From Diabrotica undecimpunctata (taxonomy: Eukaryota; Arthropoda; Insecta; Coleoptera; Chrysomelidae): a stretch of DNA of 64,000 nt. The notes beneath the pieces are model-generated. The model searched no databases. It worked only from the letters and a program-made list of their open reading frames with translations, and was not told the DNA's origin. The DNA is taken from positions 124,864,411 to 124,928,410 of the forward strand of contig NC_092811.1 in NCBI RefSeq assembly GCF_040954645.1, given 5' to 3'. Below, in pieces: positions 32,460 through 42,881 of the stretch. The first letter of the stretch is position 1. Every line of letters starts with the position of its first letter. The position numbers and the translations under genes are program-made.

Positions 32460-33160
32460 TAATTTTAACTTCGCTCAAAAAGATATACACAAAGGCACCT
32501 GGAAATCAAGAGGCGGAGTTACAGTAAATATGATAGATCAGCCAAAAGTAAAGTAAGGGCCAGAATTTTAAACATAACAAAAGAAAATAGGTTATAAACA
32601 CGAACGATAGAAGGACTTAAAGATACTAACTTCTTCTTCTTCTACTTCTTAAAGATCTTTCGATCTGTTTAATTCTGAAGGTGCCTCTGGTTATATCAAA
32701 CTAGAAAACAGATTAAAACATGAAAAGATGAATGAAGAGTGGGAAGGGTTCAGAAACACCATGAAAGAAACCGCTGAAGAATTACTAGGCACGGAAGGCA
32801 AATGAAGAAGAATAAGAACGAACGACTTGTTCGGCAAAGAATGTCAGATTATAAAAAAAAAACAAACAGAGCATATTTACTGATGCAATAGGAGCACAAA
32901 ACCCGAAAAGCCGAGTAGGAATATAAATAACTACGTAAGAAAAAAAAGAAGAAAATCCATAGCAGAAAGAAGAGAGAAAATATGAACAAATAATTTCAAG
33001 AACTACAAGAACTAAGCAAGCCAACAGATACAAAAAAAATTTACCACAAAATGAACAAAAGCAGAAAAGTGTCAAAACAAAATATGAGGATAAGAAAAGA
33101 TAAGGAGGCTAATATAATTGACACAATAGAAAGAAAAACTATGAAGATTAAATTAAATTA
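32460..33160 (+). mobile_element. RTE-like LINE, endonuclease end and linker
   Basis: Plus strand: KDIHKGTWKSRGGVTVNMID (about 32485) is the APE endonuclease motif seen in the 29.5-kb copy (KDIHKGTWKIPG). A degraded linker follows: EEWEGFRNTMKETAEELL (about 32735), then NRAYLLMQ and HKTRKAE. The RT is missing. A CTTCTTCTTCTT run near 32628 is probably the reversed (GAA)n tail of another insertion. Confidence 0.7.
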
Positions 33161-33164
33161 TGTG

Positions 33165-33830
33165 TTCGTATTGTATACCATACGCTGAAAAAAAAAAATA
33201 AATAAATTCTTCGCTTCTGAAACGCTTCCTGATAAAAGAAATAACGATAGCTAAGTGACACATTAATACAATGCAGTAAGATCTAGTTACCAATACTGAA
33301 AGAAGAAGTCAGCAATAAGAATATATCAACATTATCGAGTTAATATGAGGTCCAACTAACATAAGCACAGAAAGGTCAGAATTTGATAACAATCCAAAAA
33401 AACAAAACACCTTAGAATTTCACTAAAAATATGGCTGATGCTTACACGATCAAGGCCAAGTAAGTCAACTGTCATATTACCACTCAACGGCAATTTGTAA
33501 ACATTAACAGGTTAAAATCATTAATAATTTTTGTTTCAAAATTTTTTTGACAACGATTTTCGAATTGGAAATCTAAACGTCAAAACAAATATAGAATGTG
33601 TAATTTTCATTACAATAAATTGTGGTTTAGTTCTAGACAAAATAATATTTAACTTATATAAATGCCACAACAAACAGTTTTAGAACCTATTTTGTTTTTC
33701 TTTTCAGGCGTCATTGTCACATGTACCAAAAGTATGAATTTTCTCATTAGCGCTGAAATATACTATTAAAATAACAGTATTTAAACACATATTATAAAAA
33801 ATTGAAAATAATTAGTTTATAAAACAAATT
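33165..33830. other. Unassigned; contains second copy of a dispersed repeat
   Basis: 33473-33515 matches 21840-21885. A strong pyrimidine tract plus CAG near 33690-33708 on the plus strand resembles a splice acceptor, but no exon could be linked to it. Confidence 0.4.
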
Positions 33831-33832
33831 AC

Positions 33833-33899
33833 CCAAATTATCTGCTGTAGTATACGTAACTCCAAAAAGTACTACAAGAACCACTTTCCACAATGTCAT
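33833..33899 (-). CDS. Possible first coding exon of a secreted protein
   Basis: Minus strand, ATG at 33899 in a good insect context (AACAAAATG). The 22 codons read MTLWKVVLVVLFGVTYTTADNL: a positively charged start, a hydrophobic core VVLVVLFGV and a TTA-D cleavage-like site, i.e. a textbook signal peptide. The frame meets G|GTAATT, a good splice donor, at 33832. A candidate acceptor is present near 33760 on the minus strand, but the frame after it closes within about 20 codons, so downstream exons are uncertain. No repeat motif overlaps. This is the best candidate for a host gene in the window, but it may be a chance occurrence. Confidence 0.35.
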
Positions 33900-35511
33900 T
33901 TTGTTTTTGCCACACAATCACAAAACTATCAAATAACTAAATCCGTAAAGTACTTATTTAATATACCACAAGTTATTTATTTACAAATAAATGAACCAAA
34001 ACATTTTAATAAATCTCGTATCATAGCGCGCGAAGAAATATAAGTTTATAGCGAGCGGGAAACAACCCTAGGAAAAGTCGAATGGGCACTGACAGAATGA
34101 ATTCGCTCAATGCATGCTCCATGTTTGAAAATGGACCAATACTCGAGGGCATACGAGTTGTACCGAGCCAGAAATCAGGAACTGACTTTGTGGTCGTTAA
34201 TTAGAGGTAGTATATTATTTTTATAGGCTCGTGGAAAGTGTTAGGGATTTCTTTGGTGTAATATAGTGTGAAGCATTTAATTACTTAAGAGGTGTAATAG
34301 ATGGTTCATTAGTATTTAAAGCATTTATTTTGAAGAATGGTATATAGAGTGGAATGACTCGTTTACAGGCAAAATCTTCAAATGTATGTTATAAAAATAA
34401 AGTCTGTAGAGTGGTTGTTACAATCATTTAATATTTTATCAGTGTATACTGTCAAACGTCTTATTCTTCTTTTTATATAAAAAAGACAGCAAGTCAATAA
34501 GATTAAGAGTTGTTTGTATTTGTTTATGCTGTTAAGAATTAAAAGTTTTGTAACATCATTGTCTATATTTATTTCTCTCTACGGACAAAATACAATAAAT
34601 ATATCACATTCACAGGCCAACATGATTTTCGGTGCTTTAAATTTGGTAACTGCCTTTTTGATTTTACGTTGATTCTTAATGTGAATTTGGTTTGGTCACA
34701 TCACATCAAGATTTGTCACAAAATTACGTATCGATGTGTAGATGTAATGTAATAATTACGAAATGGCTATTATCCCGGTGGATGTATTTTATAGAGTTAA
34801 ATTAAGTAAATACCTATATTATTTATTATAATTTTTGTATATTTGGATTAGTATTCGTCGGGAATAGGATTAATAAAAATATGATGAAAAGAAGATTAAA
34901 AAGTAATCTTAATATTATTTGTACAAATACTATCTATTAAAAACACATCTACTAAAGAAATAAAATATGACCTGGCAACCTTTCTGGTGCCGGCTTCAGT
35001 AAATTCCATACGTTTACGCGTCCGCTCTGTTTCCTTGTCCATTAGAAAAAGATGCAGAGACTGCTTTGCGTCAGTTTTCTCTGTCGCACATGCGGAACGC
35101 GATTGATTGCAGCCGTCAATTTATTTGTATTATATGTCTATGGACATTCCTTACTGTTTCTAACATAAAAATACACAAATATTTCTAACCTTAACAAACA
35201 TTATCTTATGGTTTCCTATTAAATAAACAAGAAAAGTGTATTTACGTTTCCAAACGTAAGTTTAAGTTAAATTTTATTTTTTAATTTTTTAAACGTAATT
35301 GTCGAAATGTGTAGGTTGAAAATAAAACTAAGTAGGCTAGTGGTTTCGAAAATGAACCAGTTGGTTAGGATTAGCCAACAACAAACAAAACACTTGTGCT
35401 GACTATAAATCCGCACTCTAATCCACAAACCTAATAAACCGGTTTCTGACTGATCATAAACCAATTAAAAAAACTTATTGCTACTAAAAAACTGTATTTT
35501 TAACACCAATT
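33900..35511. other. Unassigned; least repeat-like stretch
   Basis: No transposon motif found in 1.6 kb. If the exon at 33833-33899 is real, this would hold its promoter and 5' UTR on the minus strand. A GC-richer block near 35010-35110 (with CGCACATGCGGAACGCG) stands out but could not be identified. Confidence 0.4.
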
Positions 35512-35523
35512 AGTCAGAAACCA
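35512..35523 (+). repeat. Target-site duplication, left copy
   Basis: AGTCAGAAACCA, identical to 37007-37018; brackets the LINE at 35524-37006. Confidence 0.85.
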
Positions 35524-37006
35524 TAATTCGAAATCAGATTGATTTTTTACTGATACACGAACGATACAGAAACTTCTTAAAATCCGTTAAAGCTTACCCA
35601 GGCGCAGATGTCTTTTCAGACCATAACCCTCTAGTAGCGCAAATAAGTATTAAACTAAAAAGATTGGAGCAGAAAAGAAGAGCAAATCAGATAGACGTCA
35701 GTCATTTATGTAACCTGGAGGTAAAGGAGAAACTACAAAAATGTATTAATAAAAATGGCGATAACAGGTGGATGACTGATAAGATCCTTCTTCTCATGGA
35801 CAATCATAGAATAATGAAAGGGAAAAACGAACAAAGGTATAAACAAATACAGAAAGAAATCAAAATAGAAATCAGAATAGCAAAAGAAGATTTTTATAAA
35901 AAAAAATGTGAAAAAACAGAGCAATTGCAGGCAAAACATGATATTTTTAATGTACATAAAAAAGTGAAAGAACTTGCAGGTACACAAAAACGTAAGCAGC
36001 CAAATACCCTGTATAATGTCAACGGAAACATAATAACATAACTAGAAGAACAGTTAAAGACATGGAAAAACTATATTGAAGAACTCTTTGCAGATGATAG
36101 ACAACAATCTGAGTTAAGTAACATACAAGGAGACGAAGGTCCAGAAATAACGGATGAGGAAGTAATGTACGCACTAAAAAGAATGAAAAATGGTAAAGCC
36201 CCAGGTCCAGATGAAATACCAACGGAAATCCTTAAACTAATAGAAAAAGACTCGATTCACATTTTAGTTGAACTTTTCAATAGCATTTATACATCAGGAA
36301 AAATACCACAAGAATGGCTTTTATCCACCTTTGTTATTATACCAAAAAAGATAAATGTCAAACAATGTAGTGATTACCGTATAATCAGTCTGATAAGCCA
36401 TGTACTGAAAATATTCCTGAAAATTATACACTCTAGAGTACACAGAAAACTGGAAATGGACATCAATAATACCCAGTTTGGATTCCGAAATGGACTTGGA
36501 ACAAGAGAGGCGTTGTTTGCACTGAACGTTATGTCTCAAAGATGTCTTGACATAAATCAAGATGTATTCATGTGTTTCATAGATTACAACAAGGCCTTTG
36601 ATAAAGTGCGGCATGATCACCTATCAGACTCCTGACAGAAAAGAATTTAAATAAACGAGACATCCGACTAATAGCAAATATGTACTACAATCAGAAAGCA
36701 GTAGTGAGAGTAGAGAATAATACTACTGAAGAAATTAAAATAAATCGAGGTGTAAGACAAGGGTGTATACTGTTACCAACCCTGTTTAATCTCTATTCCG
36801 AAGACGTAATGAATAGAACACTCTCTGAACAATCCTTGAAAATAGCAGGAAAAAGGTCCATAGGAAGAAGACGAAACTCCTGGCTAAAGAATCTACGGGA
36901 ATGGTATATCTGTAGCAACAACGAATTGTTTGGGTCAGCAGTTTCGAAAATACGTATAGCTCCGATGATCGCCAACTTTCGGAACGAAGATGGCACTTGA
37001 AGAAGA
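35524..37006 (+). mobile_element. LINE with 12-bp TSD, 5' truncation and internal deletion
   Basis: Endonuclease end (NQIDFLLIHERY, VFSDHNPLV, about 35532), linker (35664-36041), KNGKAPGPDEIPTEILKL (about 36190), NTQFGFRNGLGTREALF (about 36468), CFIDYNKAFDKVRH (about 36570) and RGVRQGCILLPTLFN (about 36745). From the start to about 36635 it stays in one frame with one stop (36039). After YSEDVMNRTLSEQSL it jumps straight to GKRSIGRRRNSWLKNLREW (about 36850). About 700 bp holding the YADD box and thumb, present in the 17.5-kb copy, are therefore missing. It ends GGCACTTGAAGAAGAAG, then the target duplication. Confidence 0.92.
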
Positions 37007-37018
37007 AGTCAGAAACCA
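37007..37018 (+). repeat. Target-site duplication, right copy
   Basis: AGTCAGAAACCA immediately after the (GAA)n tail, identical to 35512-35523. Confidence 0.85.
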
Positions 37019-37850
37019 GTCATGGTTAGTCTCCGCGAACAAAGCTAATATCATGTTTATTTCATTTAAATGGTAACACTGCCGGTGCTGTCAGCTTAAC
37101 GACATTGGCAGTTGTTAACGAAATAGTTAGTTAGTGTCAGTTTGTTTGTATTTAATAGATTTAACGTTTCGTGATCAGGAGAAACCTTGGGCTCCACACA
37201 AAGTGTGATTTTAGTGTGTTAAGCTAATGATATAATAGACAAAAGGTATACGTACTCTTTACCTTTATTTTTTTATATTTTAAACAAATTCAATAAATTA
37301 CTATGTTTGCTCCTAATTCCATCTGTTACGTATTAACAAAGCATATGTTGTTTACTTATGACAAACCTGTAAAATTCAGACAAAATATTACTAATACAAT
37401 ATAAATAAATATCATTTGATAGCAAATTTAATTATTATATAAACTAAATAATATGTTTAAAAATAATAATTGTATTTATATAAAATTATTTTAAAACGAA
37501 GTATATTATAAAAATTAAACAGATGATTTAATGTTATTATTAATCTTTTAGTGATAGATATTCTTTTGATTTTTTACTTTTCATTTAATGTCTATATTTT
37601 GTTAGTTCTTTTTCATGCATATTTTAATTTAAACCTGCTTAGAGTAAATATATGATGACTAGAAACGAATTGATCGAGAGTAGTAAATCGATGTCAAGAA
37701 CCACTATTGTGTGACGCTACCCGTGACGACCCCATATTGTGGCGCTAGTTTCGTGAAGATTTACTCAGCATTTTAATGTAGAGAAAAAATGTAATACAAC
37801 GCCAGTGTGGAATCTTCGCTTCAATAGGTATTAAATTTTATTAAAAATAT
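37019..37850. other. Unassigned stretch; possible non-coding exon
   Basis: No repeat motif. Near 37130-37235 a TGTCAGTTTGTTTG segment leads to ACAAAAG|GTATAC, a weak splice-donor-like site. This could be a 5' UTR exon, but nothing confirms it. The rest is A/T-rich. Confidence 0.3.
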
Positions 37851-37854
37851 TAGT

Positions 37855-38350
37855 CTCTTTGAGGAACTGTAACACTTTGGTTTATTCATTTGGATAGTTT
37901 AGAATATCTCCAAGCTATGTTTTTAAGTTATTTTTTCTGGCATAGATTGTGTACTATTGGCAGTCTGTTAATATATGGTTTACGATAAGGGCACAATTGC
38001 ACTGTTGATATGTTGGATGTTCATCGGTGGACATGAAGTAGCCATGTGTCAATCTTGTATGGCCGATTCGTAGTCCTTTTATTATCCATGATTTATTACG
38101 ATTGAGGTTAGTTAGACTTAGTTAGGTAATTTTGCGTAGGGGTATATTACATTTATTGTATCGAGCTTACCAAGATTCTAAGGATCGTTGTTTGGCTAAT
38201 TAACGAGGCAACTACTTCTTTAGCATGGCGATCAGCAGTTTTATCACCGATAAGGCCAATGTGCGATGGAAGCCAGATAAATGAGACTTTTGTTCTCAAG
38301 CATATGTAAATCTTATGGATGTTAACGATGCATGAGATAACTACAAAAGC
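37855..38350 (-). mobile_element. LINE 3' end with RNase H tail and Cys/His motif
   Basis: Minus strand: IPSHIGLIGDKTADRHAKE (about 38270) is the last RNase H motif (WxPSHxGxxGNExAD). It is followed by LRIGHTRLTHGYFMSTDEHP (about 38050), then CNCALIVNHILTDC (about 37980), the typical zinc-finger-like C-terminus of Jockey/I-type LINEs, and FLKETNIFNKI at the end (about 37860). Frameshifts between blocks. Confidence 0.85.
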
Positions 38351-38489
38351 TGTTAAAACCAGGGATGCAGCTAGGTGGATTTACATAAATTTTCTACCCT
38401 TTCAAAGAGTAATTACCGATTGTATTGCCGAATAGTTTCTATGTCGATTGACAGTAAGTACGACAATACTGACACATTAGATTAAATTT

Positions 38490-38824
38490 AGAGAGGTTGC
38501 CTTTTGGCCTATTCCACTGCGACCTTTTCAGATCTATTGTGGTCCTCTGGTCCTAGATAACATTCTCTAGCCTGACCCTTTTTATAAAGTCTAGTAGCTT
38601 CGAGACTGTACCTTCCATATAGCTATTTGCCAGTGGATTTTCTTCTCCTAATACAAAGAACCGCACATTTGCCAGACTGTCACACTGACATAAAATGTGC
38701 TCTGCTGTTTCTTCTTCGAGGTAACAGAATCTGCACAGGTCATCATCTGTTAATCCCATCAGCTTCAAGTACCTATTCAGATTACAGTGCCCAATTAGAA
38801 GACCTACTATGGCTTTGACGCATA
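38490..38824 (-). mobile_element. Second LINE 3' end, different family
   Basis: LIGHCNLNRYLKLMGL followed by CRFCYLEEETAEHILCQC (about 38600-38790) is the C-terminal zinc-finger-like motif of R1/Jockey-type LINEs. The open frame is intact to its end (FIKRVRLENVI). Its upstream side is cut at 38824 by the TA of the palindromic MITE. Confidence 0.8.
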
Positions 38825-39225
38825 GGCGCAAAATGTCGCCTGTCAAAATGTTCAATGTGTTTTAGATGTATTAATTTTTTTCGAATCCTGAGAAAACTAA
38901 TAAGTATTTTTGAAAAATTTACACGCAGATGAAAGATCACATTATTACTGAGGGACGAAAGTGCCTTATAGTAACCAAAAAGTTTGTTTTAAATGAGATA
39001 TTTGAAATTAAAAGTCACAATAAATTTTCTCTTTTATTTTTTATCCTGTAACTAATTAAAATAAACATTATAGAAGTTTTCAGGGACTTTCGGCTCTCGG
39101 TAATAACGTATAGTCCCATTGTGCGTTTACATTTTTCAAATATACTTATTAGTTTTCTCAGGATTCGAAAAAAAAATAATACATTTAAAACACATTCAAT
39201 ATTTTGACAAGCGACATTTTGCGCG
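38825..39225. mobile_element. 401-bp palindromic MITE
   Basis: GCGCAAAATGTCGC at the left and its complement at the right begin inverted arms that run about 175 bp with high identity (shared CGAATCCTGAGAAAACTAAT). A short centre lies near 39010-39050. TA flanks both ends (38823-38824, 39226-39227). The first base of each end does not match (G versus C on the inverted strand). It has no coding sequence. Confidence 0.88.
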
Positions 39226-39227
39226 TA

Positions 39228-40845
39228 AATTGTATATTGTAATTAAAAAGTAAATAATCTTATATTTACTCGTACTTTCTCTTAGAATTTGTTATATATG
39301 TGTATTCAATTCTGATATACTAAAAACAAACTATCGTCATTGTCATAATGTCATCATTACAGTTTAATTAAAAATATAATTATTTCATTCTATGTATTAC
39401 CATTTTTACAAGTGTTATGTTATAGTAATATTCCACATATTGATTATAAATCTATTGTTGTAGCTAGATATGTACGAGTGAACAGAACGGAGCTTTTCAG
39501 TCATCCGGCGAGCTTTGGGTAAGTAGTTTTTGACCTAAAAAAACTTTCTTTTTTTTGCAAAGAACAAAAACCACAACGAAAACTTTACTAAAAGCTAATA
39601 CTTTCTGGTAATCAGACATATCTTAAAGCACTAAGTACCAAAAAAAAAATACTTAATAAACATAGAATAACATATTTATGTATGTATTAATTTTTAGAAA
39701 CTTTTAGAAATAGTTTCACTCTATGATTTTAGTGATAATGTCTTTTAGCCAATTATAGTGGCAAAAATCTTAATTTTATATATCAATCATGTTTTTTTTT
39801 TTAATTTTATGTTGCGAAATCCTATTTGTATTCCCTATGTGCAAGTTCCGAAGAGCGACATCTAGTGGCATAAATCAGCGAAGGTGTTAGCATCATAAGT
39901 GACTTAAACTTGTTTATTTAATACAATTATTATTGTAATATATATCAATAATTAACTTTTTGAAAAATTTTGAATTGATTTTTAAGTGTAAAAGTTCGTA
40001 AGTATATTTTTTACGTTTAAATTTCATTATTTGACATTTATGATTGAGGCTATGAGGTTATTAAAAGGCAAACATTGTATTTAGCAAATAAAATTAATTA
40101 TTAAATTGCCATATTACTAATAATATGGATGCAATAATAAAAACTGGATTACAGAAAATAAATCATAAAATACCTTTTTAACCAATTATCATATCCACTG
40201 TAAAATACAATTAATAATTGCATGTTATATAAATAGCTTGGAACGACATTTCATAATGCCAACCTAAAGTACACTTTAACAAATGTTCATTTTAGACTAA
40301 ATTAAACACACTGGAACCAACTTGCTTGTTATTGAAATTAACAGTTTAAAGTAAACTTTATATTATTAAAATTTACACTTAAAGTGAACTTTAATTTAAT
40401 GTTCATGTCAAACTTATTACGAAATGTTGGGTACTTACTTCTGCTTCATTATGATATAAATCAACTTCTCTCGTTGCATTAATTAATTTGTACTTAGAAG
40501 TTGGAAACCGATAGAACTTGAATTTACTTTTTTTTGTTTGTTGTATTGTTGGTCTTTTGTACACAAAAATAAATTATTACCAATTTATAAAGTCCCACTT
40601 TGTGTATTACATAATAATTTACACAGATAGTTCCAAAATACCGATACAATAATTAGAAATTATCTAGTGTTGTAGTATCTTTTCAGCTAAACTCATAGCC
40701 ATCAAAAAACCTTTAGAATAAATTCAAGAGAAAAATATTTAAAAGCTGCGATAATAACCGAATCGAGATCTGCAATACTTGCAATTGAAAACACATATTT
40801 CAGTTTATACAAATCTATAATTATATGTAATATAAAAAATAATTT
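39228..40845. other. Unassigned AT-rich stretch with two possible sites
   Basis: No gene. (a) Near 39498-39525 an initiator-like TTTTCAGTCATC is followed by GAGCTTTGG|GTAAGT, a consensus splice donor, perhaps a non-coding first exon on the plus strand. (b) 39853-39870 on the minus strand reads TGCCACTAGATGTCGCTC, close to the CTCF core CCACTAGATGGCGC. Neither is supported beyond the motif. Confidence 0.3.
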
Positions 40846-40849
40846 GTTC

Positions 40850-41240
40850 AAAATGAAAGTGGTATTTATATGGACAGAAGGATATGGTGGTATATCAGAT
40901 ACTGGGAAAGTGGACTAAATGGAACCATAATTTATGCATGTTAAAAAAATTATATATATTTCTTTACATCCACAACTTTGATCACCATCTGAATATATAT
41001 TTAAATATAGCCTACCAAAGGGCCATATTTCTACTATTGTGAGATTAAAAACCAGACACGAAAAATATGCGACACATCTGTATACGTTACGAATAGTGAA
41101 TTCCCCAATATGTTCTTGTGATGATGTTTCTATTAGAGATTTAAATCAAACTTTTTCTGGAATGCACAATAACTCTTTAGACCAATATATTAGAATCTAC
41201 AACAAGAACAAGTGTATTCTCCAATTAGTATAGAGTACTT
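40850..41240 (+). mobile_element. LINE 3' end (RNase H tail and Cys motif)
   Basis: FIWTEGYGGISDTGKVD (about 40865) is a decayed WxxGHxGISGNExAD RNase H motif. VRLKTRHEKYATHLYTL (about 41040) with SPICSCDD is the LRTGHxxY...CxC C-terminal motif of Jockey-like LINEs. The final open frame ends at a stop near 41232. Upstream sequence is lost. Confidence 0.7.
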
Positions 41241-41276
41241 ACTAAGTTTTTATGAGATGAGAAAGTAGCATTTCGA

Positions 41277-41370
41277 TTTCCCCTCGTATGTATTAAAACA
41301 CCGAAAAGATTCTCAATCTGTCTGCGTCGCTGAGATTGATAATATAAACATTTTTAGTCTTGTTTATAAA
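41277..41370. repeat. Dispersed repeat shared with 49705-49800
   Basis: CCCCTCGTATGTATTAAAACACCGAAAA and a following TGCGTCGC...GATATAAACA block are repeated at about 49705-49800 with small differences, in the same orientation. Family unknown. Confidence 0.7.
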
Positions 41371-41764
41371 ATACAGATTGCATTCAAAATACAATTACAA
41401 GCTGATATAATTGCACACCCACACAATTTGTACATATATTCTTATTCATTGTCTCACAACTGTCACCTTCCAAAACAAAAATAAATAAAAAAAAACACAC
41501 ATTTCATAAATATATCTCCAGAATAAATATAAATAACTTTAAAGAACTTAATAGTATAGAACATTACTTTCATCAAACAAACAATTACATTTACCTATCT
41601 CTACTTCATTGGATAAAATCTGTCTCCTCAAGAACTTCCCCATTTACTGTTAAACAATTACAATAGTTGACTTGAGTTCTCCAATCAACAATACAAGATA
41701 GTTTGAACCATGTTCTTTCAACCATAAATTAATAGAGTACCAGCATCATTTATTTAACTTTGTA

Positions 41765-41815
41765 TCGTGACCTGAAGATGCTTTGCATATTGAAGAAAGC
41801 GAAACCGATCGTCTG
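41765..41815 (+). ncRNA. Hammerhead-like core
   Basis: CTGAAGA (41772-41778), then a hairpin GCTTT...AAAGC (41780-41800), then GAAAC (41801-41805). This is the CUGANGA / stem II / GAAA arrangement of hammerhead ribozymes. The following TTAAATTAAATTGATTGTG resembles the sequence after the motif at 20575-20615, suggesting both are ends of Penelope-like elements. Stem III and the cleavage site cannot be drawn convincingly. Confidence 0.4.
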
Positions 41816-41824
41816 ATAGTTAAA

Positions 41825-42475
41825 TTAAATTGATTGTGAGTAAGTCTAATTTATTATTTCTATTACCTTTTGAAATGGACTGACACAAGCAACACATTCA
41901 TGATTTCAGTCAGTTATTGTTTGAGTCCGGATTTTTCTTCATAGTTGTTAGTGTTGTTCGTTATTCGTTTTTGTTATGGAAATATGTGGGAGATCTGTAA
42001 AACGTCCAACCATTTGAGAGGTTCACATGGTTTAAAGAAGAAATTAAGTGGCCGAATTTGTTCATGTGTCATCCAGGATAATCCGAAGCCCGAATCAGTG
42101 TCCAACTTCCCAAGAATTGTCTATTTTGTGTTCCATGGTTACACCAAACCAATTCAAGTTTGTGTGGGACACAGTTGTGTGTTGTTTGCAGTGTCTTTGA
42201 TTCAAATCTAATCCCAAAAACTTTCTTAACGGAAATATACCAGCCAGTGATACCAGTTACTTTTTAATAAAATTATTCAAAGTAAAAATCATTTTATCAT
42301 AAATAAAACAATTTTGCTTTCATGACAAACTAAAAAATTATAAATAAATAAAATTATAAGTTGTATAGATAAGCTAATTGTCACATTAGTTTTCTTTTAA
42401 ATACAATTAATTTTATTATTTAAATTAATACTTCAAAAAGGTTTGATATTTTATTTCGACATATCGCTGTCCCGG
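41825..42475. other. Unassigned; one 88-codon open frame
   Basis: A frame at 41945-42211 (plus) with several Cys residues has no family I recognise and might be part of the neighbouring repeat. Otherwise A/T-rich. Confidence 0.4.
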
Positions 42476-42479
42476 TGGA

Positions 42480-42836
42480 ACATTGACGTAACTGCAAATT
42501 TATTGAAAATGAGTTTATGTCGTCATTGGGCTTAAACTTGGTTACCCCATTCGTCAGATCACTGTCAGACGTGTTGTTCAGCTTTTAGCCACCAGGGAGC
42601 AGATGCGTCATATTTGAAAAATCAAGCAATCTCGGAGAAACAATGACAGAATGTATAGTTGTGCTTCGATAGGTCGTGTGTGCTTGTACCTACGGTGCTA
42701 CATTGACGCAATTGTATGTTATGTTATTGTTGCTTTAAGGTTTTTTCACAAATACGCGGAAACATTGACGTAACTGTATTCTGTGTCATTTTTCATCTGG
42801 ATTTCTCCTTATTTTGAGGCAACATTGACATAAGTG
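42480..42836 (+). repeat. Four direct ACATTGACGTAACTG-type motifs
   Basis: Copies at 42480-42494 (ACATTGACGTAACTG), 42700-42714 (ACATTGACGCAATTG), 42762-42776 (ACATTGACGTAACTG) and 42822-42836 (ACATTGACATAAGTG). The last three are spaced 60-62 bp, and all lie just 5' of the coding remnant at 42882. Related motifs occur inverted on the far side (44345-44395). The array looks like a subterminal protein-binding array. Confidence 0.75.
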
Positions 42837-42881
42837 TATTTTATGTAAGTAAAATATACACCAAGATCCCCAAACACCAAC

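Noticed and set aside
32785..33075. A 96-codon minus-strand frame rich in Phe, Ser and Cys
   Set aside because: It is the antisense of the Lys/Glu-rich LINE linker; such hydrophobic shadows are expected.
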